DNA of 64,000 nt from an uncultured Muribaculaceae bacterium (GTDB lineage Bacteria > Bacteroidota > Bacteroidia > Bacteroidales > Muribaculaceae), in the NCBI GenBank assembly GCA_910583675.1, contig CAJTYH010000002.1, positions 98,000 through 161,999 on the forward strand, given 5' to 3'. Position numbers and translations under genes: made by a program. Of this stretch, positions 17,764 to 27,667 are shown in pieces (position 1 is the first letter of the stretch; the number at the start of each line of letters is the position of its first letter). The notes below the pieces were generated by a model. It did no database searches. It was not told the DNA's origin and was given only the letters and a program-made list of their open reading frames with translations.

Positions 17764-18345
17764 TTGGTCACTTATATTCAAGGCAAAATCGCCGAACTCA
17801 CCCCCACCTACGTGGTCATAGACAACCATGGGATAGGGTATGAAATCAACATCTCACTTACCACATATAGCGCATTGGAGCATGCCGGAGAGGCCAAACT
17901 TTATGTACACGAAGTAATAAGGGAAGACTCATACGCGCTCTACGGCTTCAGCGACCTTGGTGAACGCACGCTGTTCCGTGAACTCATCGGCGTAAGCGGC
18001 GTGGGTGCCAATACCGCCCGGGTGATACTCTCATCCATTCCAACCGCTGAACTTGAACAGGCCATAACAGGAAGCGACGTAAGGCGACTTAAAAGCGTAA
18101 AAGGTGTGGGCGCCAAAACCGCCGAACGCATAATTGTAGACCTGAAGGATAAAATAAAACCGTCGGGAGATACGTTATTAATTCAAGCCGCACCACAAAG
18201 CGAGGCATATGACGAAGCCATGGCAGCCCTTATGATGCTGGGCTTCCCCAAGCCGCAGACCACAAAAGTGCTTACCCGGCTCTTCAAGGAGGATCCGAGC
18301 CTAAGGGTGGAACAAGCCATAAAAAAGGCACTCGCCATGCTATGA
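17764..18345 (+). CDS. ruvA: Holliday junction DNA helicase subunit RuvA
   Basis: 193 residues. RuvA tetramers bind Holliday junctions and load RuvB. The N-terminal OB fold (MVTYIQGKIAELTPTYVVID), paired helix-hairpin-helix motifs (LIGVSGVGANTARVIL and LKSVKGVGAKTAERI) and the C-terminal RuvB-binding domain (AYDEAMAALMMLGF) are in order. The start codon is TTG at 17764. No ATG is near, and the family start with its short beta-strand fits only here. ruvB and ruvC are not adjacent. sprA starts 37 bp downstream, a pairing that suggests co-transcription. Confidence 0.95.
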   Translation: MVTYIQGKIAELTPTYVVIDNHGIGYEINISLTTYSALEHAGEAKLYVHEVIREDSYALYGFSDLGERTLFRELIGVSGVGANTARVILSSIPTAELEQAITGSDVRRLKSVKGVGAKTAERIIVDLKDKIKPSGDTLLIQAAPQSEAYDEAMAALMMLGFPKPQTTKVLTRLFKEDPSLRVEQAIKKALAML

Positions 18346-18382
18346 ACCGCCGACCGTCACTTCGCCCCCGGTGCAGCGTTGA

Positions 18383-21300
18383 ATGATGAAACACAGTAGC
18401 TTACGTCATAAACTACATATATCAAGGCTCTTGGCGCTATCAGTAATTGCAATAATACTGATAGCATCTTCCGTATATGCCTATGCCCAGATTGCATCCA
18501 CGACCTCAGGCAGTACGCTTTCACCTCCACCTCCTTTTTATCCGACGGTGCCTCCACCTGCAAATCCAGCAGACTCCATAATGATGCCTTTCCCGGTGCA
18601 ACAGACCGTGCCGTCGAATTACGAAAATCTGATGGAAGACCAGTTTGCCGCCGACCTTGCCACGCCGTCCAACATACGGACAGTAGCGGAATTCGATCCC
18701 ACTACGGGCTATTACGTAGTGCGCACCAAACTGGGTGACATAGACATCACCACCCCGTTCCTGCTTACTGAAAAACAATATTCCAACTGGGAGCTTCGCC
18801 GTTCCCTTCAGGAATATTACCAGAACCGCAACCAGTCGCTGGTGGAAGATAAGGAAAAACAGCCGTTCAATATCTTTGACATGAATTTCGCCTATGGCCC
18901 GCTTGAAAAGATATTCGGGCCCGGTGGAGTTTCGCTTAAGACCCAGGGATCAGTACAGATCAAAATGGGTGTAAAATCAAACAAGATAGACAACCCGTCA
19001 TTGGCACTCAACTCACGACGTAAGACTTACTTTGACTTCGAACAGAAAATCCAGGCCACCATTGGAGCATCCGTAGGTGATCGCCTGAATTTCAATATGA
19101 CCTATAATACAGACGCGACATTCGACTTTGACTCCAAGAACATAAAACTCGGTTATGAGGGGAAAGAAGACGACATCGTAAAGACTATCGAAGCGGGAAA
19201 TGTCTCAATGACCACAGGATCGTCGCTCATACGCGGCTCAACGGCTCTGTTCGGTCTCAAAACGCAGTTGCAGTTCGGGAAACTCACGGCAACCGCACTG
19301 GTATCACAGCAAAATTCCGAATCCAAGTCGATAAACACCAAGGGTGGCGCACAGACGACTGATTTCAGCGTCAACGTAGATCAATACGACCAGAACCGGC
19401 ACTTCTTCCTGTCGCAATACTTCTATGAAAACTATGACAGGTTTGCATCGAAGGTGCCGTTCGTAACCTCCGGCATAAACATCACACGTGTGGAAATATG
19501 GGTCACCAACAAGAGCGGCCGATATGACCAGGCGCGCAACGTCGTGGCTTTCACAGATCTCGGAGAGTCCAACAGACTGGCAAACGATTACTGGATCCCC
19601 AATCCCTCCATACCGGTTCCCTCCAATTCCTCCAACAATCTGTTGCAGGTGATCAAGGAGCAATATCCCGAAGCAAGGAACATCAATCAGGTAACCCAAG
19701 CCCTGGAACCACTGAACCAATACGGCATAGAGGGAGGGCGCGATTACGAGAAAATAGAAAGCGCACGCTTGCTCACACCAAGCGAGTACACTCTCAACTC
19801 AACCCTCGGATACATTTCAATCAAAAGTCAGATCAACGCTGACGAAGTGCTCGGTGTCGCATTCCAGTATACCTACAACGGGCAGGTATATCAGGTAGGT
19901 GAGTTTTCATCCGACATTACCACCACCACGCAGTCCTTGTACGTCAAGATGCTCAAAAGCACCACTGCCGATCCCAAAATGCCGATGTGGCGGCTTATGA
20001 TGAAAAACGTGTATTCGCTCGGGGCATACCAGGTGCAGAAGAACAACTTCCGTCTGAACATCAAGTACCTCAGCGACACCACCGGTACACAGATAAACTA
20101 CCTGCCCGTCCCCGGAATAAACAACCAATCGCTGCTTCAGGTATTGAACCTTGACCGTCTTGACAGCAACGAGCAGTCCAACCCCGACGGATTCTTTGAC
20201 TTCGTGGAGGGATACACGATCATATCCGCAACCGGCAAGATCATATTCCCAGTCGCGGAACCGTTCGGCGCATACCTTGAAAACAAGATAGGGAATCCGG
20301 AACTGGCATCCAAATATGTCTACAAGGAACTGTATGACTCCACCCTCGTGGTAGCCAGACAGTTCGCGGACAAGAACAAATTCATTTTGTCAGGTTCATA
20401 TCAGGCATCCTCAGGTTCGCAAATAAGACTCAATGCCATGAACGTGCCCAGAGGATCTGTAATAGTGATGGCCGGTGGAGTGCAGCTGGTGGAGAACTCG
20501 GATTATACCGTGGACTATTCCATGGGCATAGTGACCATCACCAATCAGAGTATAATCGACTCCGGCCAGAGCATCAGTGTGACCCTCGAGAACCAGAGTA
20601 TGTTCTCTACCCAACGCAAAACCCTTCTCGGCCTTGACCTGCAGTATGCCATCAACAAGAATTTCAACATAGGCACCACGCTTATGCATTTTTCCGAGAA
20701 GGCATTGACAGAGAAGGTGAACATAGGCGACGAGGTGATAAACAACTCTATCTTCGGATTCAACCTGGCATATAATACAAAATTCATGTGGCTGACCAAC
20801 CTGCTGAACAAAATTCCTACGGTAAACGCCACAGCTCCATCCACACTAAATCTTACCGCAGAGTACGCGCAGCTAGTTCCACACAAACAGAAGTCTGGTT
20901 CCTCAAAAGGAAGTTCCTACATAGACGACTTCGAGTCTGCCCAAACGGGTGTAGACCTGCGCTCCCCTTACTCATGGTTCCTGGCTTCTACCCCCTACGA
21001 TTCGGGTAAGAATCCGATGTTCCCCGAGGCCGCACTCTCCAACAACATAGACTACGGCAAAAACCGAGCGTTATTGAACTGGTATTATATAGACAGGATG
21101 TTCACTGACAAAAACTCATCCCTGGCTCCCGGCTATATAAAGAACGACCTTAAGCAGCAATCAAATCCATACGTGCGTGAAGTTACCTCTCAGGAAATAT
21201 TCCCGGGACGCGAACTTACGTATGGAGAATCAAATACGATCCAGACACTGAACCTGTCATTTTATCCCGACGAAAGAGGCCCATACAACCTTGACGCCAC

Positions 21301-24300
21301 CGACATAGACGATGAAGGACGGCTCCTGAATCCGGAGAAACGATGGGGCGGCATCATGCGAAAGATGGAAAACACCAACTTCGAACAGTCAAATATCGAA
21401 TACGTGCAGTTCTGGATGCTGAATCCGTTCCTTGACCCTGACAACCCCAACTATGAGGGAGGCGACCTCTATTTCAACTTCGGCGAAATATCGGAGGACA
21501 TACTCAAGGACGGTCTAAAAAGCTATGAGAACGGCGTGCCATACGACGGAGACGACCGTTACATGGAAAATACCGTGTGGGGACGTGTAAGCTCGCAAGC
21601 CTCACTCACCTACTCATTCGACAATACCACAGGATCACGCGCCGTTCAGGACGTGGGTCTTGACGGTCTACGCAACGATGACGAATTCACTTTCGAAACA
21701 TACAGCAACTATCTTGACCGTCTGCGTTCACGTCTGCCGGCGGCCACGATTGAACGCATGCAGAACGACATATTCTCTCCCTTGAACGATCCGGCAGGAG
21801 ACAATTACCACTTCTTCCGAGGATATGACTATGATGACATGCGCCTCAGCATACTCGAAAGATACAAAAGATACAACGGCGTGGAGGGAAACTCACTTTC
21901 ACCGGAGGAAGCGTCGGATCCGCTATATCAAAGCTCACGAAGCGTGCCCGACGTGGAGGACATCAACCAGGACAACACGCTCAACGAATATGAACGATAC
22001 TTCCAATACCGCGTATCCATCCGTCCCGAGGACCTTCAGGTTGGCAAGAATTTCATAACCGACAAACAGGTCGCCCATGTGCTATGCCGCGACGGACAAT
22101 ACCAGGATGCCGAATGGTATCAATTCAAGATACCCCTTAGCGCCTACGAGAAGATCGTCGGCTCCATAAACGACTTCTCCACCATACGCTTCGCGCGCAT
22201 ATTCATGACCGGTTTCAAAAAGACCACACACCTCCGTTTCGCAACGTTGGAACTGGTGCGTGGCGAATGGCGCACTTATGACTTCAACCTCAACACCCGT
22301 GGCGACGCTCCTGCCGAAGGGGAACTTGATGTGTCTGTTGTGAACATCGAGGAGAATGCAGACCGTGAACCGGTGAATTATGTGTTGCCCCCCGGAGTAA
22401 CCCGCATCGTAGATCCCGGACAGTCCCAGATCACCCAGCTTAACGAGCAGTCCCTCTCGCTCAAAGTAACCGACCTGAAAGCCGGCGACGCACGCGGCAT
22501 CTATCGCGACACACAGCAGGACCTGCGCAACTACAAACGTCTGCAGATGTGGGTGCATGCCGAAAATCTTATAGACGACGTGACCAATCTTCGCTCAGGA
22601 GAGCTCTCCATGTTCATACGTCTCGGAACCGACGTGAAAAGCAACTTCTATGAATACGAAATACCGTTGCAGCTCACTCCACATGGCACCTACAATAACT
22701 GGGTGGAGGCCGACCGTTCTACCGTATGGCCGTATGACAACTTCATGGACATAAAGCTGCAGAACCTAGTAGACCTCAAGAAAGCACGCAACCGCGCGAA
22801 GAGCGAGGAAGGGAGCAATGTGGGATTTGCCACACTGTTCACCGGGAGGGATCCGGACAATGAACGGAATCGCATCGCCGTCATGGGCAATCCCTCGCTA
22901 AGCGACGTGCGTGTGATGCTTGTCGGGGTGCGCAACAACTCCAATTCGACCAAGGACGGTATCGTATGGGTCAATGAGCTGAAGGTAACCGACTTCGATG
23001 AGGAAGGTGGATGGGCTGCCAAAGCCAACGTAAACCTGGGATTGTCCGACCTTGCCTCAGTAAACTTCTCCACACATATGGAGACGGCAGGATTCGGCAA
23101 CGTGGATCAGAGCCTTAACTCGCGACGCATAGACAATTATACGCAGTACAACATCGCCGTTCAGGGCGATGCAGGTCGTTTCCTGCCCGAAAAGGTAAAA
23201 CTGCGTGCCCCTATCTATTATTCTTATTCAAAGGAGAAAACCACCCCAAAATACAATCCTCTTGATCAGGACGTATTGCTCAAGGATGCACTTGACGATG
23301 CCGCCAACGACCATGAGCGGGATTCGATAAACGCATATGCCGTAGAACAGAATTCGGTAGAGAGTTTTTCAATCTCAGGATTGAAATTCGACGTGACAAG
23401 CGAGAAACCAATGCCTTGGGATCCGTCAAACTTCACTTTCAATTTCTCTTTCAACAAGCAGGCCAAGACGAATCCGACCACGGAGTATGAGAACACCAAC
23501 GACTATCGCGGATCGTTCGCCTATCAATATTCCCCGATGATAAAGGGACTGAGACCGTTCGGGTGGATAAATTCCAAGAACAAGAATCTGAAATTCCTAA
23601 AGGAATGGGAGATCAACTATCTTCCCAACAGCATCTCGTTCCTGACCAACATGTCGCGCTACTATTACGAGCAGCAGACACGCTCGGAAACCGACGTAAT
23701 GTTCCAACTTCCGGTGTCAGTGAGCAAGAACTTCCTCTGGGATCGTCAGTTCCAGCTGACATGGAACATATTGAAATCGCTTAACCTCAGCTTCAATTCC
23801 AACACTTCCGCGCGAATAGAAGAAACCGTAGGAGCTGTCAACCGCAAACTGTTCCCAGACCGTTACAAGGAGTGGAAAGACACCGTATGGCAGTCCATAC
23901 TTTCAATGGGAACTCCATGGAGCTATAACCAATCGTTCGTAGGATCATACCGCGCCCCGTTCAACAGGGTGCCCGTACTGGATTTCCTTACGGCATCCGC
24001 CTCCTATAATGCAACGTATCGCTGGGATCGCGGTGCGGAGATCGACGGCGTGTCGCTTGGCAACACCATCGCCAACCAGTCCTCCCTCAGCGTCGACGGA
24101 CGTTTCAACTTCGACGGACTTTATAATAAGATCCCGTTCGTAAAGGATGTGAACAAACGTTTTGCAAACACGCGTAGAGGATCAACCGCCGAAAAGAAGC
24201 CAAAAAAATTCGAACGTACCTATCAGCTGAAGCCGGACACCACTTTTGTCATAAAACATAATCTCAGGAACAAAAAGATAAAGGTAACAGCCGTGATCGC

Positions 24301-25858
24301 CGACACGGAAGAGCCGTTTGTATTCAAACACAAAGTGATCGACGCTAACAACGTGGAAATCCTGACCCCGTCCGACAAGAACGTCAAGTTCACAATATTG
24401 GAAATCCTCAAGGAGGAAAAGTCGGTATGGCGTGAAGTGGGAGAATATGCTTTGCGATTTGTAATGAGCCCCAAGAACGCCTCCATGCGCTGGAAGCGCA
24501 CTAAAACATTGAGCATACCCCTTTTCCGCAACAACATCGGCAACATATTCGGCCAGGAAACCGGATACGGCCCCATGTCTCCGGGACTGGACTTCGCTTT
24601 CGGCTTTGCCGGAGAGGATTATATCTACAAGGCAAAAGAGCGCGGGTGGCTCATAACCGACGACGGACAGACATCACCTGCGATGTGGTCGATCGGTGAG
24701 GAACTAAACATGGAACTGCAACTAGAGCCTCTGAAAGGACTCAAGATAAACCTGACGATGAACCGTACCGACAACCGCACAAACCAGATCCAGTTCATGT
24801 ACGCTGACATGCCGGTGACCCGTTCAGGTTCATATACCAAGACACATGTCGCCTTGGCCACATCCTTCGGCTCATCAAATGCCGAAAACGGTTACTTCAG
24901 CAAGCACTTCCAGAATTTCCTGGATTACATTCCGGTAATGCGCAGCAGAGTTGAGGCACAATATGCCGGATCCCGTTATCCTACCGGCGGCTTCATGGCT
25001 AACAGCCCGCATGCCGGCCAACCATTCAGCACCGAGATAGGAACCGTAAGCGAGACGTCAAGCGATGTACTTATACCGGCTTTCATCGCCGCGTATACCG
25101 GCACGTCTCCGGAAAAGCAGTATCTTACACCATTCCCGTCATTTGCGAATGTGTTGCCGAACTGGCGCGTGTCCTACGACGGCCTTGTGAATCTCGGCAA
25201 TCTGAAAAACATATTCAAGAGCTTCACATTGAACCACGCATACCAATGCACATACTCGGTGGGGAGCTATTCTTCCTACCTCAACTGGCTCAGCGCCGGA
25301 GACAACATTGGTTTCACACTTGACGAGCTTACCGGTGCACCAATTCCGTCGTCGCCCTACAATATCTCTACGGTAAGCATTACAGAGCGCTTTGCTCCAC
25401 TTGCAGGCGTAAGCGCCACACTGAAAAACGAACTCCAGCTCAATGCCGAATGGCGCGACCAACGCACCCTGACATTGAACTCTGCCGCCGGTCAGATTGT
25501 CGAGGCTACCACACGCGGCCTAACCTTGGGGCTTGGATACAAGATAGTGAATTTCAACAGCGTGCTCAAATTGAAGAGATCGCAGCAAGGCGTCAGCAAC
25601 GATCTGACCATCAATGCCGATTTTTCATTGCAGAACACCCAGGCACTGATTCGTCGCATCGAAAGCAACTATACCCAGGCGACTTCAGGCACGCGTACGC
25701 TCAACATCAACTTCAACGCAAGTTACATAATGAGCAGGCGCCTGACACTCGCCGCCTACTTCGACCATCAGGTCAACACACCTTTGGTAAGTTCGTCAGC
25801 ATATCCGACCACAAACACTTCCTATGGTTTGTCGCTCAATCTTAACTTAGCACGTTAA
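18383..25858 (+). CDS. sprA: T9SS outer-membrane translocon protein SprA (Sov)
   Basis: 2491 residues, the size class of SprA/Sov, the giant 36-strand beta-barrel through which type IX substrates cross the outer membrane. A signal peptide (about 1-36, ending AYAQ) precedes a Pro-rich stretch. The sequence carries the SprA pattern of long beta-rich blocks such as GSVQIKMGVKSNKIDNP, FGLKTQLQFGKL and YIDDFESAQTGVDLR, and ends in a terminal strand LSLNLNLAR. Two ATGs sit in tandem at the start (18383, 18386). It shows that the organism has a type IX system, though no other T9SS gene is in the window. A hairpin terminator follows. Confidence 0.96.
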   Translation: MMKHSSLRHKLHISRLLALSVIAIILIASSVYAYAQIASTTSGSTLSPPPPFYPTVPPPANPADSIMMPFPVQQTVPSNYENLMEDQFAADLATPSNIRTVAEFDPTTGYYVVRTKLGDIDITTPFLLTEKQYSNWELRRSLQEYYQNRNQSLVEDKEKQPFNIFDMNFAYGPLEKIFGPGGVSLKTQGSVQIKMGVKSNKIDNPSLALNSRRKTYFDFEQKIQATIGASVGDRLNFNMTYNTDATFDFDSKNIKLGYEGKEDDIVKTIEAGNVSMTTGSSLIRGSTALFGLKTQLQFGKLTATALVSQQNSESKSINTKGGAQTTDFSVNVDQYDQNRHFFLSQYFYENYDRFASKVPFVTSGINITRVEIWVTNKSGRYDQARNVVAFTDLGESNRLANDYWIPNPSIPVPSNSSNNLLQVIKEQYPEARNINQVTQALEPLNQYGIEGGRDYEKIESARLLTPSEYTLNSTLGYISIKSQINADEVLGVAFQYTYNGQVYQVGEFSSDITTTTQSLYVKMLKSTTADPKMPMWRLMMKNVYSLGAYQVQKNNFRLNIKYLSDTTGTQINYLPVPGINNQSLLQVLNLDRLDSNEQSNPDGFFDFVEGYTIISATGKIIFPVAEPFGAYLENKIGNPELASKYVYKELYDSTLVVARQFADKNKFILSGSYQASSGSQIRLNAMNVPRGSVIVMAGGVQLVENSDYTVDYSMGIVTITNQSIIDSGQSISVTLENQSMFSTQRKTLLGLDLQYAINKNFNIGTTLMHFSEKALTEKVNIGDEVINNSIFGFNLAYNTKFMWLTNLLNKIPTVNATAPSTLNLTAEYAQLVPHKQKSGSSKGSSYIDDFESAQTGVDLRSPYSWFLASTPYDSGKNPMFPEAALSNNIDYGKNRALLNWYYIDRMFTDKNSSLAPGYIKNDLKQQSNPYVREVTSQEIFPGRELTYGESNTIQTLNLSFYPDERGPYNLDATDIDDEGRLLNPEKRWGGIMRKMENTNFEQSNIEYVQFWMLNPFLDPDNPNYEGGDLYFNFGEISEDILKDGLKSYENGVPYDGDDRYMENTVWGRVSSQASLTYSFDNTTGSRAVQDVGLDGLRNDDEFTFETYSNYLDRLRSRLPAATIERMQNDIFSPLNDPAGDNYHFFRGYDYDDMRLSILERYKRYNGVEGNSLSPEEASDPLYQSSRSVPDVEDINQDNTLNEYERYFQYRVSIRPEDLQVGKNFITDKQVAHVLCRDGQYQDAEWYQFKIPLSAYEKIVGSINDFSTIRFARIFMTGFKKTTHLRFATLELVRGEWRTYDFNLNTRGDAPAEGELDVSVVNIEENADREPVNYVLPPGVTRIVDPGQSQITQLNEQSLSLKVTDLKAGDARGIYRDTQQDLRNYKRLQMWVHAENLIDDVTNLRSGELSMFIRLGTDVKSNFYEYEIPLQLTPHGTYNNWVEADRSTVWPYDNFMDIKLQNLVDLKKARNRAKSEEGSNVGFATLFTGRDPDNERNRIAVMGNPSLSDVRVMLVGVRNNSNSTKDGIVWVNELKVTDFDEEGGWAAKANVNLGLSDLASVNFSTHMETAGFGNVDQSLNSRRIDNYTQYNIAVQGDAGRFLPEKVKLRAPIYYSYSKEKTTPKYNPLDQDVLLKDALDDAANDHERDSINAYAVEQNSVESFSISGLKFDVTSEKPMPWDPSNFTFNFSFNKQAKTNPTTEYENTNDYRGSFAYQYSPMIKGLRPFGWINSKNKNLKFLKEWEINYLPNSISFLTNMSRYYYEQQTRSETDVMFQLPVSVSKNFLWDRQFQLTWNILKSLNLSFNSNTSARIEETVGAVNRKLFPDRYKEWKDTVWQSILSMGTPWSYNQSFVGSYRAPFNRVPVLDFLTASASYNATYRWDRGAEIDGVSLGNTIANQSSLSVDGRFNFDGLYNKIPFVKDVNKRFANTRRGSTAEKKPKKFERTYQLKPDTTFVIKHNLRNKKIKVTAVIADTEEPFVFKHKVIDANNVEILTPSDKNVKFTILEILKEEKSVWREVGEYALRFVMSPKNASMRWKRTKTLSIPLFRNNIGNIFGQETGYGPMSPGLDFAFGFAGEDYIYKAKERGWLITDDGQTSPAMWSIGEELNMELQLEPLKGLKINLTMNRTDNRTNQIQFMYADMPVTRSGSYTKTHVALATSFGSSNAENGYFSKHFQNFLDYIPVMRSRVEAQYAGSRYPTGGFMANSPHAGQPFSTEIGTVSETSSDVLIPAFIAAYTGTSPEKQYLTPFPSFANVLPNWRVSYDGLVNLGNLKNIFKSFTLNHAYQCTYSVGSYSSYLNWLSAGDNIGFTLDELTGAPIPSSPYNISTVSITERFAPLAGVSATLKNELQLNAEWRDQRTLTLNSAAGQIVEATTRGLTLGLGYKIVNFNSVLKLKRSQQGVSNDLTINADFSLQNTQALIRRIESNYTQATSGTRTLNINFNASYIMSRRLTLAAYFDHQVNTPLVSSSAYPTTNTSYGLSLNLNLAR

Positions 25859-25909
25859 AACTTCTGTGACAAGTACGGGATACTCCCCTATTTGGTTAAT
25901 CAATGTTAT

Positions 25910-25944
25910 AACCGTCCCATTTGAAACAAACATATGGGATGGTT
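25910..25944 (+). terminator. hairpin after sprA
   Basis: AACCGTCCCAT pairs with ATGGGATGGTT (one G-T pair) about 50 bp after the sprA stop. Confidence 0.7.
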
Positions 25945-26018
25945 TCATTGTCTTATATTCAGACAACCGTTTTAAATAAAGTTTGTCGGAAATATAAAAA
26001 CAATAAAACAAACATACG

Positions 26019-26390
26019 ATGAAAAAGAGAATCCTAAACATGGCGATCGCCATGATAGCACTTGCAGGAGCAAGCGCATACGCAGACAACAACGTGGTAT
26101 CAGACGTAAAGGAAGCCACCGAAAAGGTTGCGGACAAAGTAACAGACGGAACTAAAAAAGCTGTAAAAGCCACAAAGGAAGAATTCAACAAAGGAAGCCA
26201 GAAAGTTGGGAATGCGGCCAAGAAAGTCGGAAAAAAAGTCGGGGAAGAGAGCAGGAACCTTAAGGAGGAGGCGAAACGTGGCGGACGTAAGGTCAGCGAA
26301 TTCGTCAAGGGCGAAACCCGTGACAGTGTGTGCGACAAAACAAAATCTTGTTGCACGACGAAAGAGAAATGCCCGACAACAAAAAAATGA
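26019..26390 (+). CDS. secreted Lys-rich amphipathic protein of unknown function
   Basis: 123 residues. A clean signal peptide (MKKRILNMAIAMIALAGASAYA) is followed by a low-complexity, Lys/Glu/Val-rich helix (residues 25-105) with repeated VADKV, VGNAAKKVGKKVGEE units. These recall apolipoprotein- or YtxH-type amphipathic helices. It ends in a Cys-rich tail (CDKTKSCCTTKEKC, four Cys) that could bind metal or form disulphides. I do not recognise a named family. The stop codon overlaps the start of the next gene (ATGA at 26387), so the two may be translationally coupled. Confidence 0.75.
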   Translation: MKKRILNMAIAMIALAGASAYADNNVVSDVKEATEKVADKVTDGTKKAVKATKEEFNKGSQKVGNAAKKVGKKVGEESRNLKEEAKRGGRKVSEFVKGETRDSVCDKTKSCCTTKEKCPTTKK

Positions 26391-26929
26391 CGATGGATAC
26401 AATGAAAAATGTTCTTGTCATAATAGGACATCCTTACTGGGATAGATCCGTAGCCAACAAAGGGATTTTGGACGCCCTCAAGAAGGGTTTCCCAAACATC
26501 ACCATCAGCAACCTCAAGGAATTATATCCGGATTGCAAGCTGAATGTTCCGGAAGAACAGCGTAAACTGCTTGCCGCGGACACAATTGTCCTCCAGTTTC
26601 CAATCATGTGGTTTGGTGCTCCATCCATAATGCATAAGTATTTCGAGGAAGTACTTACCTATGGATTTGCCTACGGTGCAAGTGGTGACAAATTAAAAGG
26701 GAAACATCTGATCGCCTCATTCACAGCAGGAGCACCGGAAACGGCTTACAGCCACACCGGAATAGAAGGCTGCACCATGGAGGAACTTATGCCTCCACTC
26801 TCTGCGACAGCAAAGTACTGCGACCTTGTGTGGGACGGATATGTATGCTCCTATGGAATGATGCGCCCATCTCCTGAAGCAATAAGCAGCCATGCTGACC
26901 GAGTGATCAACAAGATCAACTCAATATGA
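26387..26929 (+). CDS. NAD(P)H-dependent oxidoreductase, flavodoxin-like fold
   Basis: About 180 residues. NVLVIIGHPYWDRSVANKGIL is the FMN-phosphate loop of the NQO1/KefF/MdaB group, followed by FPIMWFGAPSIMHKYFEEVLTYGFAYG, the family's signature around the isoalloxazine site, and FTAGAPETAY. Such enzymes do two-electron quinone reduction. The start is either the ATG at 26387, overlapping the upstream stop as ATGA, or the ATG at 26402 (MKNVLV). A frame open to 26330 lies inside the upstream gene and was not used. Confidence 0.88.
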   Translation: MTMDTMKNVLVIIGHPYWDRSVANKGILDALKKGFPNITISNLKELYPDCKLNVPEEQRKLLAADTIVLQFPIMWFGAPSIMHKYFEEVLTYGFAYGASGDKLKGKHLIASFTAGAPETAYSHTGIEGCTMEELMPPLSATAKYCDLVWDGYVCSYGMMRPSPEAISSHADRVINKINSI

Positions 26930-26980
26930 TTCAATATCAAACATCGCCGCAAGCGTAAAAAGATCACAAACATAACCAAC

Positions 26981-27024
26981 CAGAACGTCATAATATGCAA
27001 TTGATTGCATATTATGACGTTCTG
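26981..27024. repeat. 21-bp-arm perfect palindrome with 2-nt spacer
   Basis: The arms 26981-27001 and 27004-27024 are perfect inverted repeats with the outer half CAGAACGTCATAATATGCAA, separated by only TG. A degenerate direct copy of the right arm follows at about 27027-27044. No T run follows, so it is not a simple terminator. An operator, a cruciform or an element end is possible. Confidence 0.8.
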
Positions 27025-27207
27025 CTGCACATTATGGCATCCTGAAATATGAGAATGGGAATATATGACAAAATATTCATGAAAAAAGGTGTGACATCCT
27101 TGCATAATCAAAAAACAAGTATTAACTTTGCATCGCTTTTCTGAGGAAGAGCTTATAAGATTCAACGACCTATACAAAGAAGTTGTAATCCCACTATTTT
27201 AATCTAT

Positions 27208-27297
27208 GGAGAGGTGGGTGAGTGGCTGAAACCACCAGTTTGCTAAACTGACGTAGGAGCAATCCTACCACGAGTTCGAATCTCGTCCTCTCCGCCA
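27208..27297 (+). tRNA. tRNA-Ser(GCT)
   Basis: 90 nt with acceptor GGAGAGG/CCTCTCC, anticodon loop TTGCTAA (anticodon GCT, decoding AGC/AGU), a long class-II variable arm (GTAGGAGCAATCCTAC), T-arm CGAGTTCGAATCTCG and encoded CCA. The lowest anticodon-stem pair is C-A. A terminator hairpin follows at once. Confidence 0.95.
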
Positions 27298-27333
27298 AGC
27301 AAAAAGTCAAGCAATAGCTTGGCTTTTTTGCTT
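27298..27333 (+). terminator. terminator after tRNA-Ser
   Basis: A long AT-rich stem (AAGCAAAAAGTCAAGC against GCTTGGCTTTTTTGCTT) starts directly after the tRNA CCA. Confidence 0.75.
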
Positions 27334-27340
27334 AAGGGGG

Positions 27341-27410
27341 GCGAGATTCGAACGAGTAGAGTTCGTTATCGCGAAGCGCTTGCGCAGCAAGAATCTCGTC
27401 CTCTCCGCCA
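27341..27410 (+). repeat. partial duplicate of tRNA-Ser 3' end (att-like)
   Basis: GAATCTCGTCCTCTCCGCCA at 27391-27410 repeats tRNA positions 27278-27297 exactly, 113 bp downstream. In front of it, at 27341-27356, lies an inverted copy of the T-arm (GCGAGATTCGAACGAG). The whole 27298-27667 stretch has no gene and holds only this duplication, the flanking terminators and a weak promoter. It looks like an integration or recombination scar at the tRNA. Confidence 0.7.
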
Positions 27411-27422
27411 AAGCATCTTTCA

Positions 27423-27453
27423 AATCCCTGTAAGCAGCTCACTTACAGGGATT
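27423..27453 (+). terminator. rho-independent terminator
   Basis: A 12-bp perfect stem (AATCCCTGTAAG and CTTACAGGGATT) followed by CTTATTTT. It ends a transcript of the tRNA-Ser region. Confidence 0.85.
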
Positions 27454-27667
27454 CTTATTTTAGGGTATTTGCCCGGAAATGCCGCCAAAATGCCCCGAAA
27501 TGACATAGTCGCGCTACACAGATGCTACGCAATACACATCTATAAAATTATCTATGGAATGTTTCATCTGTTAAATGCGTTTTTGATTATTATTTCTTTT
27601 TAAATGTCAGGGAATGGGATATTAACCAAATAATTGTCAACTTTGCGACCAGATAGATCTGACAAGA

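Noticed and set aside
26330..26386. Upstream start for the NAD(P)H oxidoreductase
   Set aside because: It lies inside the Lys-rich secreted protein gene and breaks the ATGA coupling.
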